Shown here: positions 1 through 7,159 of the stretch, in pieces
Layout: each line of letters opens with the position of its first letter
Numbering within the stretch: the first letter of the stretch is position 1
Assembly (NCBI GenBank): GCA_946413945.1
Contig: CAMKMR010000023.1
Location: 1 to 12,241, forward strand
Direction: 5' to 3'
Source: an uncultured Lachnospiraceae bacterium
Lineage (GTDB): Bacteria; Bacillota; Clostridia; Lachnospirales; Lachnospiraceae
Length of the DNA: 12,241 bases
Position numbers and translations under genes: made by a program
The notes under the pieces: generated by a model
Database searches by the model: none
What the model saw: the letters and a program-made list of their open reading frames with translations, nothing else
Told to the model about the DNA's origin: nothing

Positions 1-1
1 A

Positions 2-388
2 TCTAATATAATACACGAGAAAAAGTTTAGTGAGTTTTTTGAAGAAGAAAATCCAGACTTGAATGAGGAAGAACTGCCGACTTGGTTGGGATTACTTCTT
101 TCGATAGGTAGTTTGGTTGTTTCAACCATAAGGTACCCTTATTTTATGGCTGGATTTTTTTTGTTTATTGTTTTAAAGCTGTTTCTAACTATCACAGCTA
201 ACAAAATGCCATCAGAGATTTCAAATTCAATAAATCTCTTTGATCTATCAATTTCCTTCACCGCCTCTATGGCATTAGTAAGCATATTAGATATCAATAT
301 ACTTAAATCCCTGTCGGACAATCCTGTGCCATCTTTAATGAATCCTTTTACCTTAATATCACACTCATTCCTAAACGGAAGAAAATAA
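2..388 (+). CDS. Possible 3' end of an unidentified plus-strand gene entering from the left edge
   Basis: The plus-strand frame is open from the window edge to a TAA at 386-388. Its first 45 or so codons read like a genuine protein: a Glu/Lys/Asp-rich helical stretch (around positions 10-75, including FFEEENPDLNEEELPTWLG) followed by a short hydrophobic segment (LLLSIGSLVV). The opposite strand here reads as Ser/Phe/Leu-rich sequence, the usual look of an antisense shadow. From about position 150 onward the frame is antisense to the recognisable end of the sensor kinase gene, so that part is probably not native. The most likely picture is a gene whose true 3' end was lost or ends by chance inside the neighbouring kinase. 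I do not recognise the family. No start codon for it lies in the window. Confidence 0.3.
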   Translation, partial: SNIIHEKKFSEFFEEENPDLNEEELPTWLGLLLSIGSLVVSTIRYPYFMAGFFLFIVLKLFLTITANKMPSEISNSINLFDLSISFTASMALVSILDINILKSLSDNPVPSLMNPFTLISHSFLNGRK

Positions 389-1272
389 TAATTAAGCAAT
401 ACGTTTATCACTTCATTTCCAACGTCAAAGTAATTATTATCAATCACTTCTATATCATGATAAATATCATCTACATAGTTTTTTAATTCCTTTAATTTTC
501 CATCATTGATAAAATACTTTATATTTATCATCTGAGACTTTATATCATGTCTAAAGCGCCTTGTGGCCTTCTCTTTACTAAGAACTAACTCATAATATTT
601 TTTCTGCTGATCTTTATATTTTTTTAGCAAACTGCTTTCCTCTATATAGGTCAGCTTATCTTTAATAGTGTATAATAACAAAGCTACGCCGCCACCTATA
701 GTCATCCCTCCGGCTACCAACAAGATGCTTCCAATATTATTAAGCTCTCTTTTGTCAATATACTCTAATGCCACAGAAAAATAAGCTAAAAACAAATTAA
801 CCATCACCAATACGGGTATCAGACACATATATACTCTGTTTGATACTGAAAGGCCCCCTCTTTTCAAGTGCTTTGGAATTAATAAATAATATATCCACAT
901 AATACCAATAATACATAATAAATACATTATTTCCTTGTATGGATATTTTACATTTATATATACTTCAATAATGTGCTCAATAATAGTTTCAAAAATTGAA
1001 ATATATAAAAATGAAAACAAGCCACTCAAAACTCCCCTTTGTATATTATTATCAAACAATAATATACAAAGAATAAATGCAACAAATAACAGTATATCTT
1101 TTCCCTTATTAAATAAAAGAAACATTACCCCACAAGTTAAAAATATCAACCAACCAATACATCTTATCTTTTTATTTTTTCTAAACTTGAAATCTAAAAA
1201 TATTGTAACAAAAGAATAATATTCAAATAACTGCAGAAAATAAAAGTTCCAATTTGCTATTCTTGATATCAC
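139..1272 (-). CDS. GHKL-type sensor histidine kinase (Agr/VirS-like), C-terminally truncated
   Basis: This is a membrane sensor kinase of the class that pairs with LytTR regulators. Residues 1-205 contain about six hydrophobic segments forming the sensing domain, residues 206-240 a coiled linker, and the H-box RRFRHDIKSQM places the phospho-acceptor at His242. The N-box (ISNMLTNAIEAV, Asn333) is present. Intact members continue about 60-70 residues past this point through the glycine-rich G boxes that hold ATP. Here the protein ends at residue 377 shortly after the VIVRNSF strand, so ATP binding and autophosphorylation are doubtful. Neither of the other minus-strand frames restores the missing part. 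It starts with GTG and overlaps the regulator stop by 4 bases (GTGA), with a GAGGTG ribosome site 7 bases upstream, showing translational coupling. The native ligand is unknown; no agrB or agrD-like gene is visible. Confidence 0.8.
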   Translation of the reverse strand: MISRIANWNFYFLQLFEYYSFVTIFLDFKFRKNKKIRCIGWLIFLTCGVMFLLFNKGKDILLFVAFILCILLFDNNIQRGVLSGLFSFLYISIFETIIEHIIEVYINVKYPYKEIMYLLCIIGIMWIYYLLIPKHLKRGGLSVSNRVYMCLIPVLVMVNLFLAYFSVALEYIDKRELNNIGSILLVAGGMTIGGGVALLLYTIKDKLTYIEESSLLKKYKDQQKKYYELVLSKEKATRRFRHDIKSQMINIKYFINDGKLKELKNYVDDIYHDIEVIDNNYFDVGNEVINVLLNYYFLPFRNECDIKVKGFIKDGTGLSDRDLSILISNMLTNAIEAVKEIDRSKRFIEFEISDGILLAVIVRNSFKTINKKNPAIK

Positions 1273-1967
1273 CTTTTCACACCTCTGTCAAATAAAACTA
1301 TCGCTTCCATCACATCAGAATGCAGCCTTCTCGCAACTGGAATCTTAATACCATTTTTCATAAGTAAACCATCTTTTTCAACCTTAGAAATATAAATCAT
1401 ATTTACAAAATATGATTTATGGACTTTAATAAAAAAATTACTATCAAGTATCTGTTCCAATTCTTTCATAGTTTTTCTACTATCAAATACCATATCATCG
1501 GTGAAGACTTTTCTATAATCAACTTTTGATTCAATAAAAACAACCTTCTTTTGAGGTATATTCATCATTTTACCTTCACTATAGACTTTTAAAGTACAAT
1601 CTGACAGTGAAAACAACAAATAATCAAATGCCTCAAACAATTTGTCTTTATCAATTGGTTTTGTGACATATCTTACAGCGCCAATTTTAAATGCATCTTT
1701 GTAATTCTCTCTAGACGCTGTTAACATTATTATTTTCTTATCCCTACCCATTTTAGGTAAATGCTCGATAGCTTCTATTCCATTTCCATCTGCTAAATTT
1801 ACATCCATTAAAATAGCATCGTATTTTTCTTGGTAATTTAATAATTCACTAATTGAATAACAGCTGTGCAATGTCAATTTGCTAGTCTCAGCGTATTCCT
1901 TGCTCAATTTAGCAATCTGTTCATGAACGCATTTTTCATCATCACAAACAACAATCCTTATGCCCAC
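1269..1967 (-). CDS. LytTR-family response regulator
   Basis: A cytoplasmic two-component regulator of 232 residues, a normal length for the AgrA/VirR/LytR type. The receiver domain (about 1-120) shows the acidic pair Asp9/Asp10, the phosphorylation site Asp55 in AILMDVNLADG, Thr83 (MLTAS) and Lys103 (VTKP). The C-terminal half (about 125-228) is a LytTR DNA-binding domain, recognisable from the FIKVHKSYFVN and IPVARR segments. The GTG start at 1967 is supported by an AAGGAG site 8 bases upstream. It is the first gene of the operon, followed by the overlapping kinase gene, which should normally phosphorylate it. Because that partner seems truncated, the regulator may be unphosphorylated, driven by another kinase, or non-functional in practice. 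Its target promoters cannot be deduced here. Confidence 0.92.
   Translation of the reverse strand: MGIRIVVCDDEKCVHEQIAKLSKEYAETSKLTLHSCYSISELLNYQEKYDAILMDVNLADGNGIEAIEHLPKMGRDKKIIMLTASRENYKDAFKIGAVRYVTKPIDKDKLFEAFDYLLFSLSDCTLKVYSEGKMMNIPQKKVVFIESKVDYRKVFTDDMVFDSRKTMKELEQILDSNFFIKVHKSYFVNMIYISKVEKDGLLMKNGIKIPVARRLHSDVMEAIVLFDRGVKR
1392..1420. repeat. Perfect 13-bp inverted repeat inside the response regulator gene
   Basis: ATAAATCATATTT at 1392-1404 is followed by three bases (ACA) and its exact reverse complement at 1408-1420. It lies in codons for the LytTR domain (FVNMIYIS). The mRNA could form a tight, AU-rich hairpin. There is no T-run typical of an intrinsic terminator. The repeat is certain; any function is not. 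Confidence 0.6.
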
Positions 1968-2016
1968 TTTTTTTACTCCTTAGTTTAATCTATAACTTTG
2001 CTCCCAATCCTTAGCT

Positions 2017-2045
2017 ATTTTATATCCCCAGTATTTTTTTAGCAA
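2017..2045 (-). promoter_or_regulatory. Probable sigma-A type promoter of the regulator/kinase operon
   Basis: On the minus strand a -35-like TTGCTA (2040-2045) and a -10-like TAAAAT (2017-2022) are separated by exactly 17 bases. Transcription would begin near 2010, about 43 bases before the GTG start of the response regulator. It sits just after the terminator of the ATP synthase operon, as expected for an independent unit. No clear pair of LytTR direct repeats was seen next to it. Confidence 0.45.
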
Positions 2046-2055
2046 TAAAAAAGCA

Positions 2056-2091
2056 AAAAAGCCAATACACATATAAGCATACCGGCTTTTT
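2056..2091 (-). terminator. Rho-independent terminator of the ATP synthase operon
   Basis: Seven bases after the atpC stop codon the minus-strand transcript can form a 13-bp stem (AAAAAGCCGGTAT with GTATTGGCTTTTT, three G-U pairs) around a 10-base loop. The right arm runs into TTTTTTGCTTTTTT on the transcribed strand. Position, stem and U-tract all fit an intrinsic terminator. Confidence 0.87.
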
Positions 2092-2097
2092 AAAAAC

Positions 2098-2508
2098 TTA
2101 TTTTAAATTGTGATTCTTTACACGAAGTCGTATCATCTCTCTTCTAAGAGTCGCTTCTGCCTGGAAGTATTCCTGCAGACTCTTCTTTTGAAGCATTTTT
2201 TCCTTTGCTTCTTCTGCACGCTCTTTAGCACGCATTTCATCAATCTCATCAGGTCTTTCTGCCGTATTTACAAGGACCAAAACATCGCCGTTTTCAATCC
2301 TCATCATCCCCTCGGACACAGATGCATAAAGTTCCTCGCCATCCTTAGTTCTATATTTTATTTCACCCGGAACAATGGCAACGATGACATTTCTATGATC
2401 TGCAAGAACGCCGTACAAGCCTCCACTTGTTGGAATTACAAGAGATTCAAGTTCCCCTTCAAAGAAAGTACTATCTGCTTCGTATATTCTTGTCTTAAAA
2501 GTCTTCAA
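2098..2508 (-). CDS. atpC: F1Fo ATP synthase subunit epsilon
   Basis: Subunit epsilon of the F1 central stalk couples rotation to catalysis and can inhibit ATP hydrolysis. The 136-residue length is typical. Residues 1-85 form the beta-sandwich (ADSTFFEGELESLVIPTSGG..GVLADH, then the EGMMRIENGDVLVLVNTAE strands), and about 88-136 form the charged helical hairpin that can extend along gamma. It is the last gene of the operon, 7 bases after the atpD stop and directly before the terminator. The start is a TTG at 2506-2508: an in-frame TAA immediately precedes it, and an AGGAG site lies 10 bases upstream inside the end of atpD. A weak start codon fits a subunit needed in one copy per complex. Confidence 0.97.
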   Translation of the reverse strand: MKTFKTRIYEADSTFFEGELESLVIPTSGGLYGVLADHRNVIVAIVPGEIKYRTKDGEELYASVSEGMMRIENGDVLVLVNTAERPDEIDEMRAKERAEEAKEKMLQKKSLQEYFQAEATLRREMIRLRVKNHNLK

Positions 2509-2515
2509 TTATTGA

Positions 2516-3916
2516 TCACTCCTCGGACTTAAGCTTTTCAGCTTTCTTTATAGCATCATCAATAGTTCCAACATTAAAGAAGGCCGCTTCTGGAAGATCG
2601 TCATATTCACCCTCGACAATTCCCTTAAAGCCTTTTATAGTTTCTGCCAATGGTACGAACACACCCGGATTTCCTGTGAACTTTTCAGCAACGAACATAG
2701 GCTGTGACAGGAATCTTATTATCTTTCTTGCGCGATTTACTATAGCTTTATCATTGTCACTAAGCTCATCCATACCAAGAATAGCAATGATATCCTGAAG
2801 TTCATTATACTTCTGAAGATATTCCTGTACCTTACGGGCAACACAATAATGTTCCTCTCCTACGATACTTGCTTCAAGGATTCTTGAAGTAGATTCAAGT
2901 GGATCAACCGCCGGATAGATGCCCTGTTCTGCAATCCTACGTGAAAGAACCGTTGTAGCATCAAGATGCGTAAATGTTGTAGCCGGGGCTGGGTCTGTAA
3001 GGTCATCGGCAGGCACATAAACAGCCTGAACAGAAGTTACAGAACCCTGCGCTGTAGATGTGATTCTTTCCTGAAGTGCACCCATTTCATTTGCAAGTGT
3101 TGGCTGGTAACCAACTGCCGAAGGCATACGTCCAAGAAGAGTTGACACTTCCGAACCAGCCTGTACAAATCTGAAAATGTTATCTATAAAGAGAAGCACA
3201 TCTCTATGTTCAACATCACGGAAATATTCAGCCATTGTAAGTCCTGTAAGAGCTACTCTCATACGAACACCCGGAGATTCATTCATCTGTCCGAATACCA
3301 TGGCTGTCTTATCAATAGTTCCACTTTCCTGCATCTCATTCCAGAGATCATTTCCTTCACGGCTTCTTTCACCTACACCAGTAAAGATAGAATATCCACC
3401 ATGCTCCATAGCTACATTATGGATAAGTTCCTGTATAAGAACTGTCTTACCTACACCGGCACCACCAAAGAGACCGATCTTTCCACCCTTCTGATAAGGC
3501 TCAAGAAGATCAACTACTTTGATACCTGTTTCAAGTATCTCAACATCTGTTTTCTGTTCTGCAAATGCAGGTGGATTTCTGTGAATCTCCCATTTTTCAG
3601 AAGCTTCATCTATTTTCTCTCCACCGTCAATAGGCTGTCCTAATACATTAAACATTCTGCCTATTGTTGGTTTTCCAACAGGAACCTTGATTGCTGCCCC
3701 TGTCGATTCAACTTTCATATTTCTTGAAAGTCCCTCACTCTGAGACAGGATTATACATCTTACAACATTTCCTGTAAGAAGCTGAGAAACTTCCATAACA
3801 CGCTCTTCTCCATTTACATTCACGGTAAGAGCTTCATTTATCTTTGGCAGCTGACCAGCTTCAAATTTTACATCTATAACCGGTCCTGAAACCTGAATGA
3901 TCTTTCCCTCGCTCAC
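2516..3916 (-). CDS. atpD: F1Fo ATP synthase subunit beta (catalytic)
   Basis: Subunit beta carries the three catalytic sites of F1. The 466-residue protein has the N-terminal beta-barrel (1-80), the P-loop GGAGVGKT (151-158, Lys157), the catalytic Glu183 in GERSREGND, the Walker B strand LLFIDNIFRF (about 241-250) and a DELSDND segment (383-389), a mild variant of the DELSEED lever that pushes on gamma. No key residue is missing. The start is GTG at 3914-3916; it shares one base with the atpG stop (TAGTG), and an AAGGAGG site lies 10 bases upstream in atpG. The overlap implies coupled translation. Its canonical length and motifs show that the F1 core is conserved, in contrast to the rearranged alpha subunit. 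Confidence 0.99.
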   Translation of the reverse strand: MSEGKIIQVSGPVIDVKFEAGQLPKINEALTVNVNGEERVMEVSQLLTGNVVRCIILSQSEGLSRNMKVESTGAAIKVPVGKPTIGRMFNVLGQPIDGGEKIDEASEKWEIHRNPPAFAEQKTDVEILETGIKVVDLLEPYQKGGKIGLFGGAGVGKTVLIQELIHNVAMEHGGYSIFTGVGERSREGNDLWNEMQESGTIDKTAMVFGQMNESPGVRMRVALTGLTMAEYFRDVEHRDVLLFIDNIFRFVQAGSEVSTLLGRMPSAVGYQPTLANEMGALQERITSTAQGSVTSVQAVYVPADDLTDPAPATTFTHLDATTVLSRRIAEQGIYPAVDPLESTSRILEASIVGEEHYCVARKVQEYLQKYNELQDIIAILGMDELSDNDKAIVNRARKIIRFLSQPMFVAEKFTGNPGVFVPLAETIKGFKGIVEGEYDDLPEAAFFNVGTIDDAIKKAEKLKSEE

Positions 3917-4851
3917 TATTTTGCTGCCTCCTTCTTTCTTTTATTTTTCTGCGCCTTAGCACCGGCAGACACCTCTGTTATCTCCTGAGTGATAGCAGCC
4001 TGTCTGACTCTGTTATATTGAACTGAAAGCTCACTAAGCAGTTTTTCAGCATTTTCGTTAGCTGAACTCATGGCTGTCATACGAGCGTTCTGTTCACTAC
4101 AGAAACTGTCTACTAAAGCACCATATATAAAACCAGCTATATAACTAGGAACAATATTATTGATAACGTCAGTAACTGATGGATAGAAATCATACTCAAT
4201 AGTAACTTCACTTTCAGCTGAATTTTCCATATGGGTAAAACGGCTTTCAGCAACCTTACCTGAGAAACTTCCTCTTTCAAATGGAAGAAGTCTTGTTATC
4301 TTTACATCTGATCCCATACCACCTTCCATATTGGAATAAATGACACGGATCTCATCAACTTTTTTATCATTATACCTTTGAAGGAGTACATTACTGATCT
4401 GTCGTGCCCTTCTAAATGAAGGATTCTGAGCCGTATAAAGAAAAGACTGTTCTATCTCTACGCCTCTCTTGGTAAAATAATTTCTACCATAGCTTCCAAC
4501 AACATAAAGTTCTACATTCCTATGTCGCTTCATTTCTTCCTCAGCGGCTTTAATAACATTATGGTTGTAAGCTCCTGCAAGACCTTTATCTGCAGTAATT
4601 ACAAGATAAGCATAAGTTTCTGCTGCTTTTCTTCCCTTCATAGGATAGAAATAATGACTATGTACATCCATTCTTCTTTCAAAGATCTTTTTAATCTCTT
4701 TTTCCTGAAGATCAAAGTATGGACGCGCCTTATCTAATTCTTCTTTTGCTTTTCTAAGCTTGGTTGATGAGATAAGATACATTGCATTTGTAATCTTTCC
4801 GGTGTTGCTGACACTTATCATTCTGTCTTTAATTTCTTTCAGACTTGCCAA
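3916..4851 (-). CDS. atpG: F1Fo ATP synthase subunit gamma (central rotor shaft)
   Basis: Gamma forms the asymmetric coiled coil that turns inside alpha3beta3. The family N-terminus is clear (MASLKEIKDRMISVSNTGKI then TKLRKAKEEL), as is the C-terminal helix (SEQNARMTAMSSANENAEKLLSEL followed by YNRVRQAAITQEITEVSAGA). It has 311 residues, slightly longer than usual, with a basic tail after the normal end (KAQKNKRKKEAAK). The start is a TTG at 4849-4851, fixed by the conserved MASLKEI sequence and by an AAGGTGGTG ribosome site 7 bases upstream. It lies 14 bases after atpA and overlaps atpD by one base. One copy is needed per complex, and its weak start codon matches those of atpB and atpC. Confidence 0.98.
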   Translation of the reverse strand: MASLKEIKDRMISVSNTGKITNAMYLISSTKLRKAKEELDKARPYFDLQEKEIKKIFERRMDVHSHYFYPMKGRKAAETYAYLVITADKGLAGAYNHNVIKAAEEEMKRHRNVELYVVGSYGRNYFTKRGVEIEQSFLYTAQNPSFRRARQISNVLLQRYNDKKVDEIRVIYSNMEGGMGSDVKITRLLPFERGSFSGKVAESRFTHMENSAESEVTIEYDFYPSVTDVINNIVPSYIAGFIYGALVDSFCSEQNARMTAMSSANENAEKLLSELSVQYNRVRQAAITQEITEVSAGAKAQKNKRKKEAAK

Positions 4852-4865
4852 CTTATATCACCACC

Positions 4866-6632
4866 TTAAAGATTTTTCTTGATAAATGTATCTACGTATC
4901 CTTTTGCTTTTTCAATAATATAATCTTTATCATCATCAGAGAACTTTCCAGTCTCTTCTATTCTTCTGCAAAGCGCGGCTTCATCACTTGCAAATGATTC
5001 CAACATAAACTTTCTAAATTCTGTTATCTTTTCTATCGGAATCTCTATCATAATTCCAGCAGTTGCAGAAACAAGTGTGATGACCTGTTCGTACAGCTTA
5101 AGAGGATTATTCTGATTCTGACGGAGCAGTCTCATAAGTCCCTGACCATAAGTAAGCTGTCTCTTGGTAGCATCGTCTAAGTCACTTGAAAACTGAGTAA
5201 ATACTTCCATTTCTCTATATTGGGCAAGATCAAGTCTTATACTACCTGCAGCTTTCTTCATCGCCTTTGTCTGTGCAGCTCCACCTACACGGGATACTGA
5301 AAGACCAACATTTACAGCAGGTCTCTGACCAGAGAAGAAAAGATCTGACTCAAGGAAGATCTGTCCATCAGTAATAGAAATGATATTTGTTGGGATGTAA
5401 GCAGATACATCACCTGCCTGAGTCTCAACGATAGGAAGAGCAGTAAGAGATCCTCCTCCCTTCTCTGATGAAAGATGCGCTGATCTTTCAAGAAGTCTTG
5501 AATGAAGGTAGAATACATCTCCAGGATAAGCCTCACGACCTGGCGATCTTTCAAGGAGAAGGCTCATAGCACGATATGCTATAGCATGTTTTGAAAGATC
5601 ATCGTAAACGATAAGCACATCCTTACCCTTATTCATAAAATACTCACCCATGGCTGTACCGGCGTAAGGTGATATGTACTGCAGCGGAGCAGAATCACTG
5701 GCTGTAGCAGCAACAATGATCGTATACTTCATTGCATCATTTTTTCTAAGTGTACCAACCAAATGTGCTATAGAGCTGGCCTTCTGTCCTATAGCAACAT
5801 AAATACAGATAACATCTTTGCCCTTCTGGTTAAGCATAGTATCAAGGGCTATGGCAGTCTTACCAGTCTGTCTGTCACCAATGATAAGCTCTCTTTGTCC
5901 ACGTCCGATAGGAAACATAGAGTCTATTGCAAGGAGTCCTGTATTCATAGGCTCATTTACAGGCTGTCTGTCTAATATTCCTGGAGCTGGTGTCTCTACT
6001 GGTCTATAGTCATCGGCTTCGATCTCTCCAAGTCCGTCAATCGGATTACCCAGAGCATCCACAACTCTTCCAAGGAAATTATCGCCTACCGGTATACCAG
6101 CTGTCTTCTTTGTTCTTCTTACTCTGCTTCCTTCTGTTATCTCTTTGTCAGAACCAAAAAGAATGATACCTAATTCGTCAGGTCTTAAATCCTGAACCAT
6201 TCCCTTTACTCCTGATTCAAACAAAACTACTTCGCCATACTGCGCTGAATCAAGACCAGATGCAGTTACTATTCCATCGCCAACAGTCTTAACCACGCCT
6301 TCTTCTTCTGGAGAGACCTTTACGCTCCAGTCATCTACCGACGTCTTCATAGTTGAAATGTACTGACTTCCATCATCTGTGATATGGGCCTTGCCAGTAG
6401 CATTTTCAATCATATCCTTAAACTGCTGATATCTTCCTTCAAGTGTCCAATCGTAGACTTCATCATCTACAACAAGCTTAAATCCTTTTAATATATTCTG
6501 GTCTTCTACCCATTCAAGCTCAAATGGCTTATTATATTTCTTTTCAAGAAACTCTACAAAGCCTTCTTTTTGCCTATCATCAGGACATACAGAAGAATAA
6601 AGGAAAGCCACATTTTTATCAGTCATTTCCAT
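4866..6632 (-). CDS. atpA: F1Fo ATP synthase subunit alpha fused to a delta-subunit C-terminal domain
   Basis: The 588-residue product consists of a delta/OSCP C-terminal-like domain (about 7-77), a linker (78-110) and a complete alpha subunit. Alpha motifs include the P-loop GDRQTGKT (252-259, Lys258) and the arginine finger Arg448 in SVSRVGG. Lys258 corresponds to E. coli alpha Lys175 recalled from memory, so 83 residues are added at the front. There is a short deletion of about 13 residues before GSLTALPIVETQAGD compared with E. coli. Three ATGs compete as start: 6641 has its only ribosome site (AGAGG) abutting it, 6632 has that site 9 bases away and is preferred, and 6626 has it 15 bases away. 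The gene overlaps atpF by 14 bases. It occupies the place where atpH and atpA usually lie, with no separate atpH, so the fusion probably replaces part of delta. Confidence 0.97.
   Translation of the reverse strand: MEMTDKNVAFLYSSVCPDDRQKEGFVEFLEKKYNKPFELEWVEDQNILKGFKLVVDDEVYDWTLEGRYQQFKDMIENATGKAHITDDGSQYISTMKTSVDDWSVKVSPEEEGVVKTVGDGIVTASGLDSAQYGEVVLFESGVKGMVQDLRPDELGIILFGSDKEITEGSRVRRTKKTAGIPVGDNFLGRVVDALGNPIDGLGEIEADDYRPVETPAPGILDRQPVNEPMNTGLLAIDSMFPIGRGQRELIIGDRQTGKTAIALDTMLNQKGKDVICIYVAIGQKASSIAHLVGTLRKNDAMKYTIIVAATASDSAPLQYISPYAGTAMGEYFMNKGKDVLIVYDDLSKHAIAYRAMSLLLERSPGREAYPGDVFYLHSRLLERSAHLSSEKGGGSLTALPIVETQAGDVSAYIPTNIISITDGQIFLESDLFFSGQRPAVNVGLSVSRVGGAAQTKAMKKAAGSIRLDLAQYREMEVFTQFSSDLDDATKRQLTYGQGLMRLLRQNQNNPLKLYEQVITLVSATAGIMIEIPIEKITEFRKFMLESFASDEAALCRRIEETGKFSDDDKDYIIEKAKGYVDTFIKKNL
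6402..6614 (-). other. Delta-subunit (OSCP) C-terminal-like domain at the start of AtpA
   Basis: These codons (AtpA residues about 7-77) align almost without gaps with the last 67 or so residues of E. coli delta. The shared pattern is a first strand (NVAFLYSS), a helix ending in LEKKYNKPFELEW, a turn, strands around KGFKLVVDDEVYDW and a final amphipathic helix (TLEGRYQQFKDMI). The match to the delta hallmark is the VDpsl-GG-vvrvgd-viDgSvrgrLe pattern, here ending D-W-T-L-E-G-R. In known enzymes this domain binds the C-terminal end of the b dimer. The six-helix N-terminal domain of delta is absent both here and in AtpF. The assignment rests on pattern alignment by eye. Confidence 0.8.
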
Positions 6633-7128
6633 CACTTCCATCCTCTAAACTCTTTTTTGCCTCGTCAAGAAAAGCGTCAAATGTTGCTTCTGTACTATAG
6701 TTAAGCATCATCTTTTTAGATGCTTCTTCAACCATAATATTAATATCTTTTTCGGCTCCTCTAACAATTGATTCCTTAAGTGCCTTTGCCTGTTTTCCGG
6801 CATTATCTAAGATCTTCTCAGCTTCCTTCTTGGCAGCATTTATTTCTTCAGTCTTTATCTTTTCAATATCAGCCTCAGCTTTTCTTTTTTTGCTGACAAT
6901 CTCTTGATCCACCGCTTCAAGTTTTTCCTGATATTCTTTTTCTTTTATTTCAGCATCCTTTAACTTCTTATCAGCGTCATCAATTTCTTTCTTTAATTCT
7001 TCTGTTCTTTTATCCATGAAATCCTTAACAGGCTTGTAAAGGATAAGATAAAGCCCAACAAAAAGTATTGCAAAATTAAATAAATGTAAGAGGATCTGCT
7101 GAATGTCTATATTAAGTGGTAATCCCAT
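6619..7128 (-). CDS. atpF: F1Fo ATP synthase subunit b (peripheral stalk)
   Basis: Subunit b is a membrane-anchored coiled-coil dimer that holds alpha3beta3 still against subunit a. The 169-residue protein has one N-terminal membrane span (about 10-30, ILLHLFNFAILFVGLYLILY), a KPVKDFMDKR junction, and a long charged coiled coil to about residue 150. Its length is normal, so it does not contain the missing delta N-terminal domain and is not a b-delta fusion of the mycobacterial kind. Only one b gene is present, implying a homodimer. The ATG start at 7128 follows an AAAGGTGGG site. The last codons overlap atpA, which suggests coupled synthesis of b and of the delta-like domain expected to contact its C-terminus. 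Confidence 0.97.
   Translation of the reverse strand: MGLPLNIDIQQILLHLFNFAILFVGLYLILYKPVKDFMDKRTEELKKEIDDADKKLKDAEIKEKEYQEKLEAVDQEIVSKKRKAEADIEKIKTEEINAAKKEAEKILDNAGKQAKALKESIVRGAEKDINIMVEEASKKMMLNYSTEATFDAFLDEAKKSLEDGSDGND
6642..6646 (-). promoter_or_regulatory. Ribosome binding site deciding the atpA start
   Basis: The minus-strand AGAGG lies within the end of atpF. It abuts the ATG at 6641, is 9 bases from the ATG at 6632 and 15 from the ATG at 6626. Spacing favours 6632. Confidence 0.6.
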
Positions 7129-7159
7129 CTTTTTTTAACCCACCTTTCATAATACATTG

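Noticed and set aside
2..129. Minus-strand frame after the kinase stop, with an ATG at 129, an AAGGG-like site and a Cys near its end (FFSCILD), as an AgrD-like signal peptide
   Set aside because: It is rich in Ser, Asn and Phe exactly where the plus strand is rich in Glu and Lys, as expected for an antisense shadow. There is no amphipathic N-terminus, and the frame has no end in the window.
139..175. A frameshift in the A-run near the kinase end as the cause of truncation
   Set aside because: I translated all three minus-strand frames past the A-run; none gives the expected Thr-Lys and HGxGL segments, so a simple indel does not explain it.
1980..2045. LytTR direct-repeat binding sites in front of the regulator operon
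   Set aside because: I found no pair of similar 9-base motifs at the usual spacing, so no autoregulatory site is claimed.
3206..3643. Long plus-strand open frame opposite atpD, and similar ones opposite atpA, atpC, atpG and the alpha-galactosidase
   Set aside because: They lie fully antisense to strongly conserved genes and have Cys/Ser/Leu-rich composition with no family motifs.
6633..6641. First ATG (6641) as the atpA start
   Set aside because: Its only ribosome-site candidate directly abuts the ATG. The ATG at 6632 has proper spacing. The delta-like domain is included with either start.
6619..7128. AtpF as a b-delta fusion of the mycobacterial type
   Set aside because: AtpF is only 169 residues with one membrane span and one coiled coil; there is no room for a delta domain.
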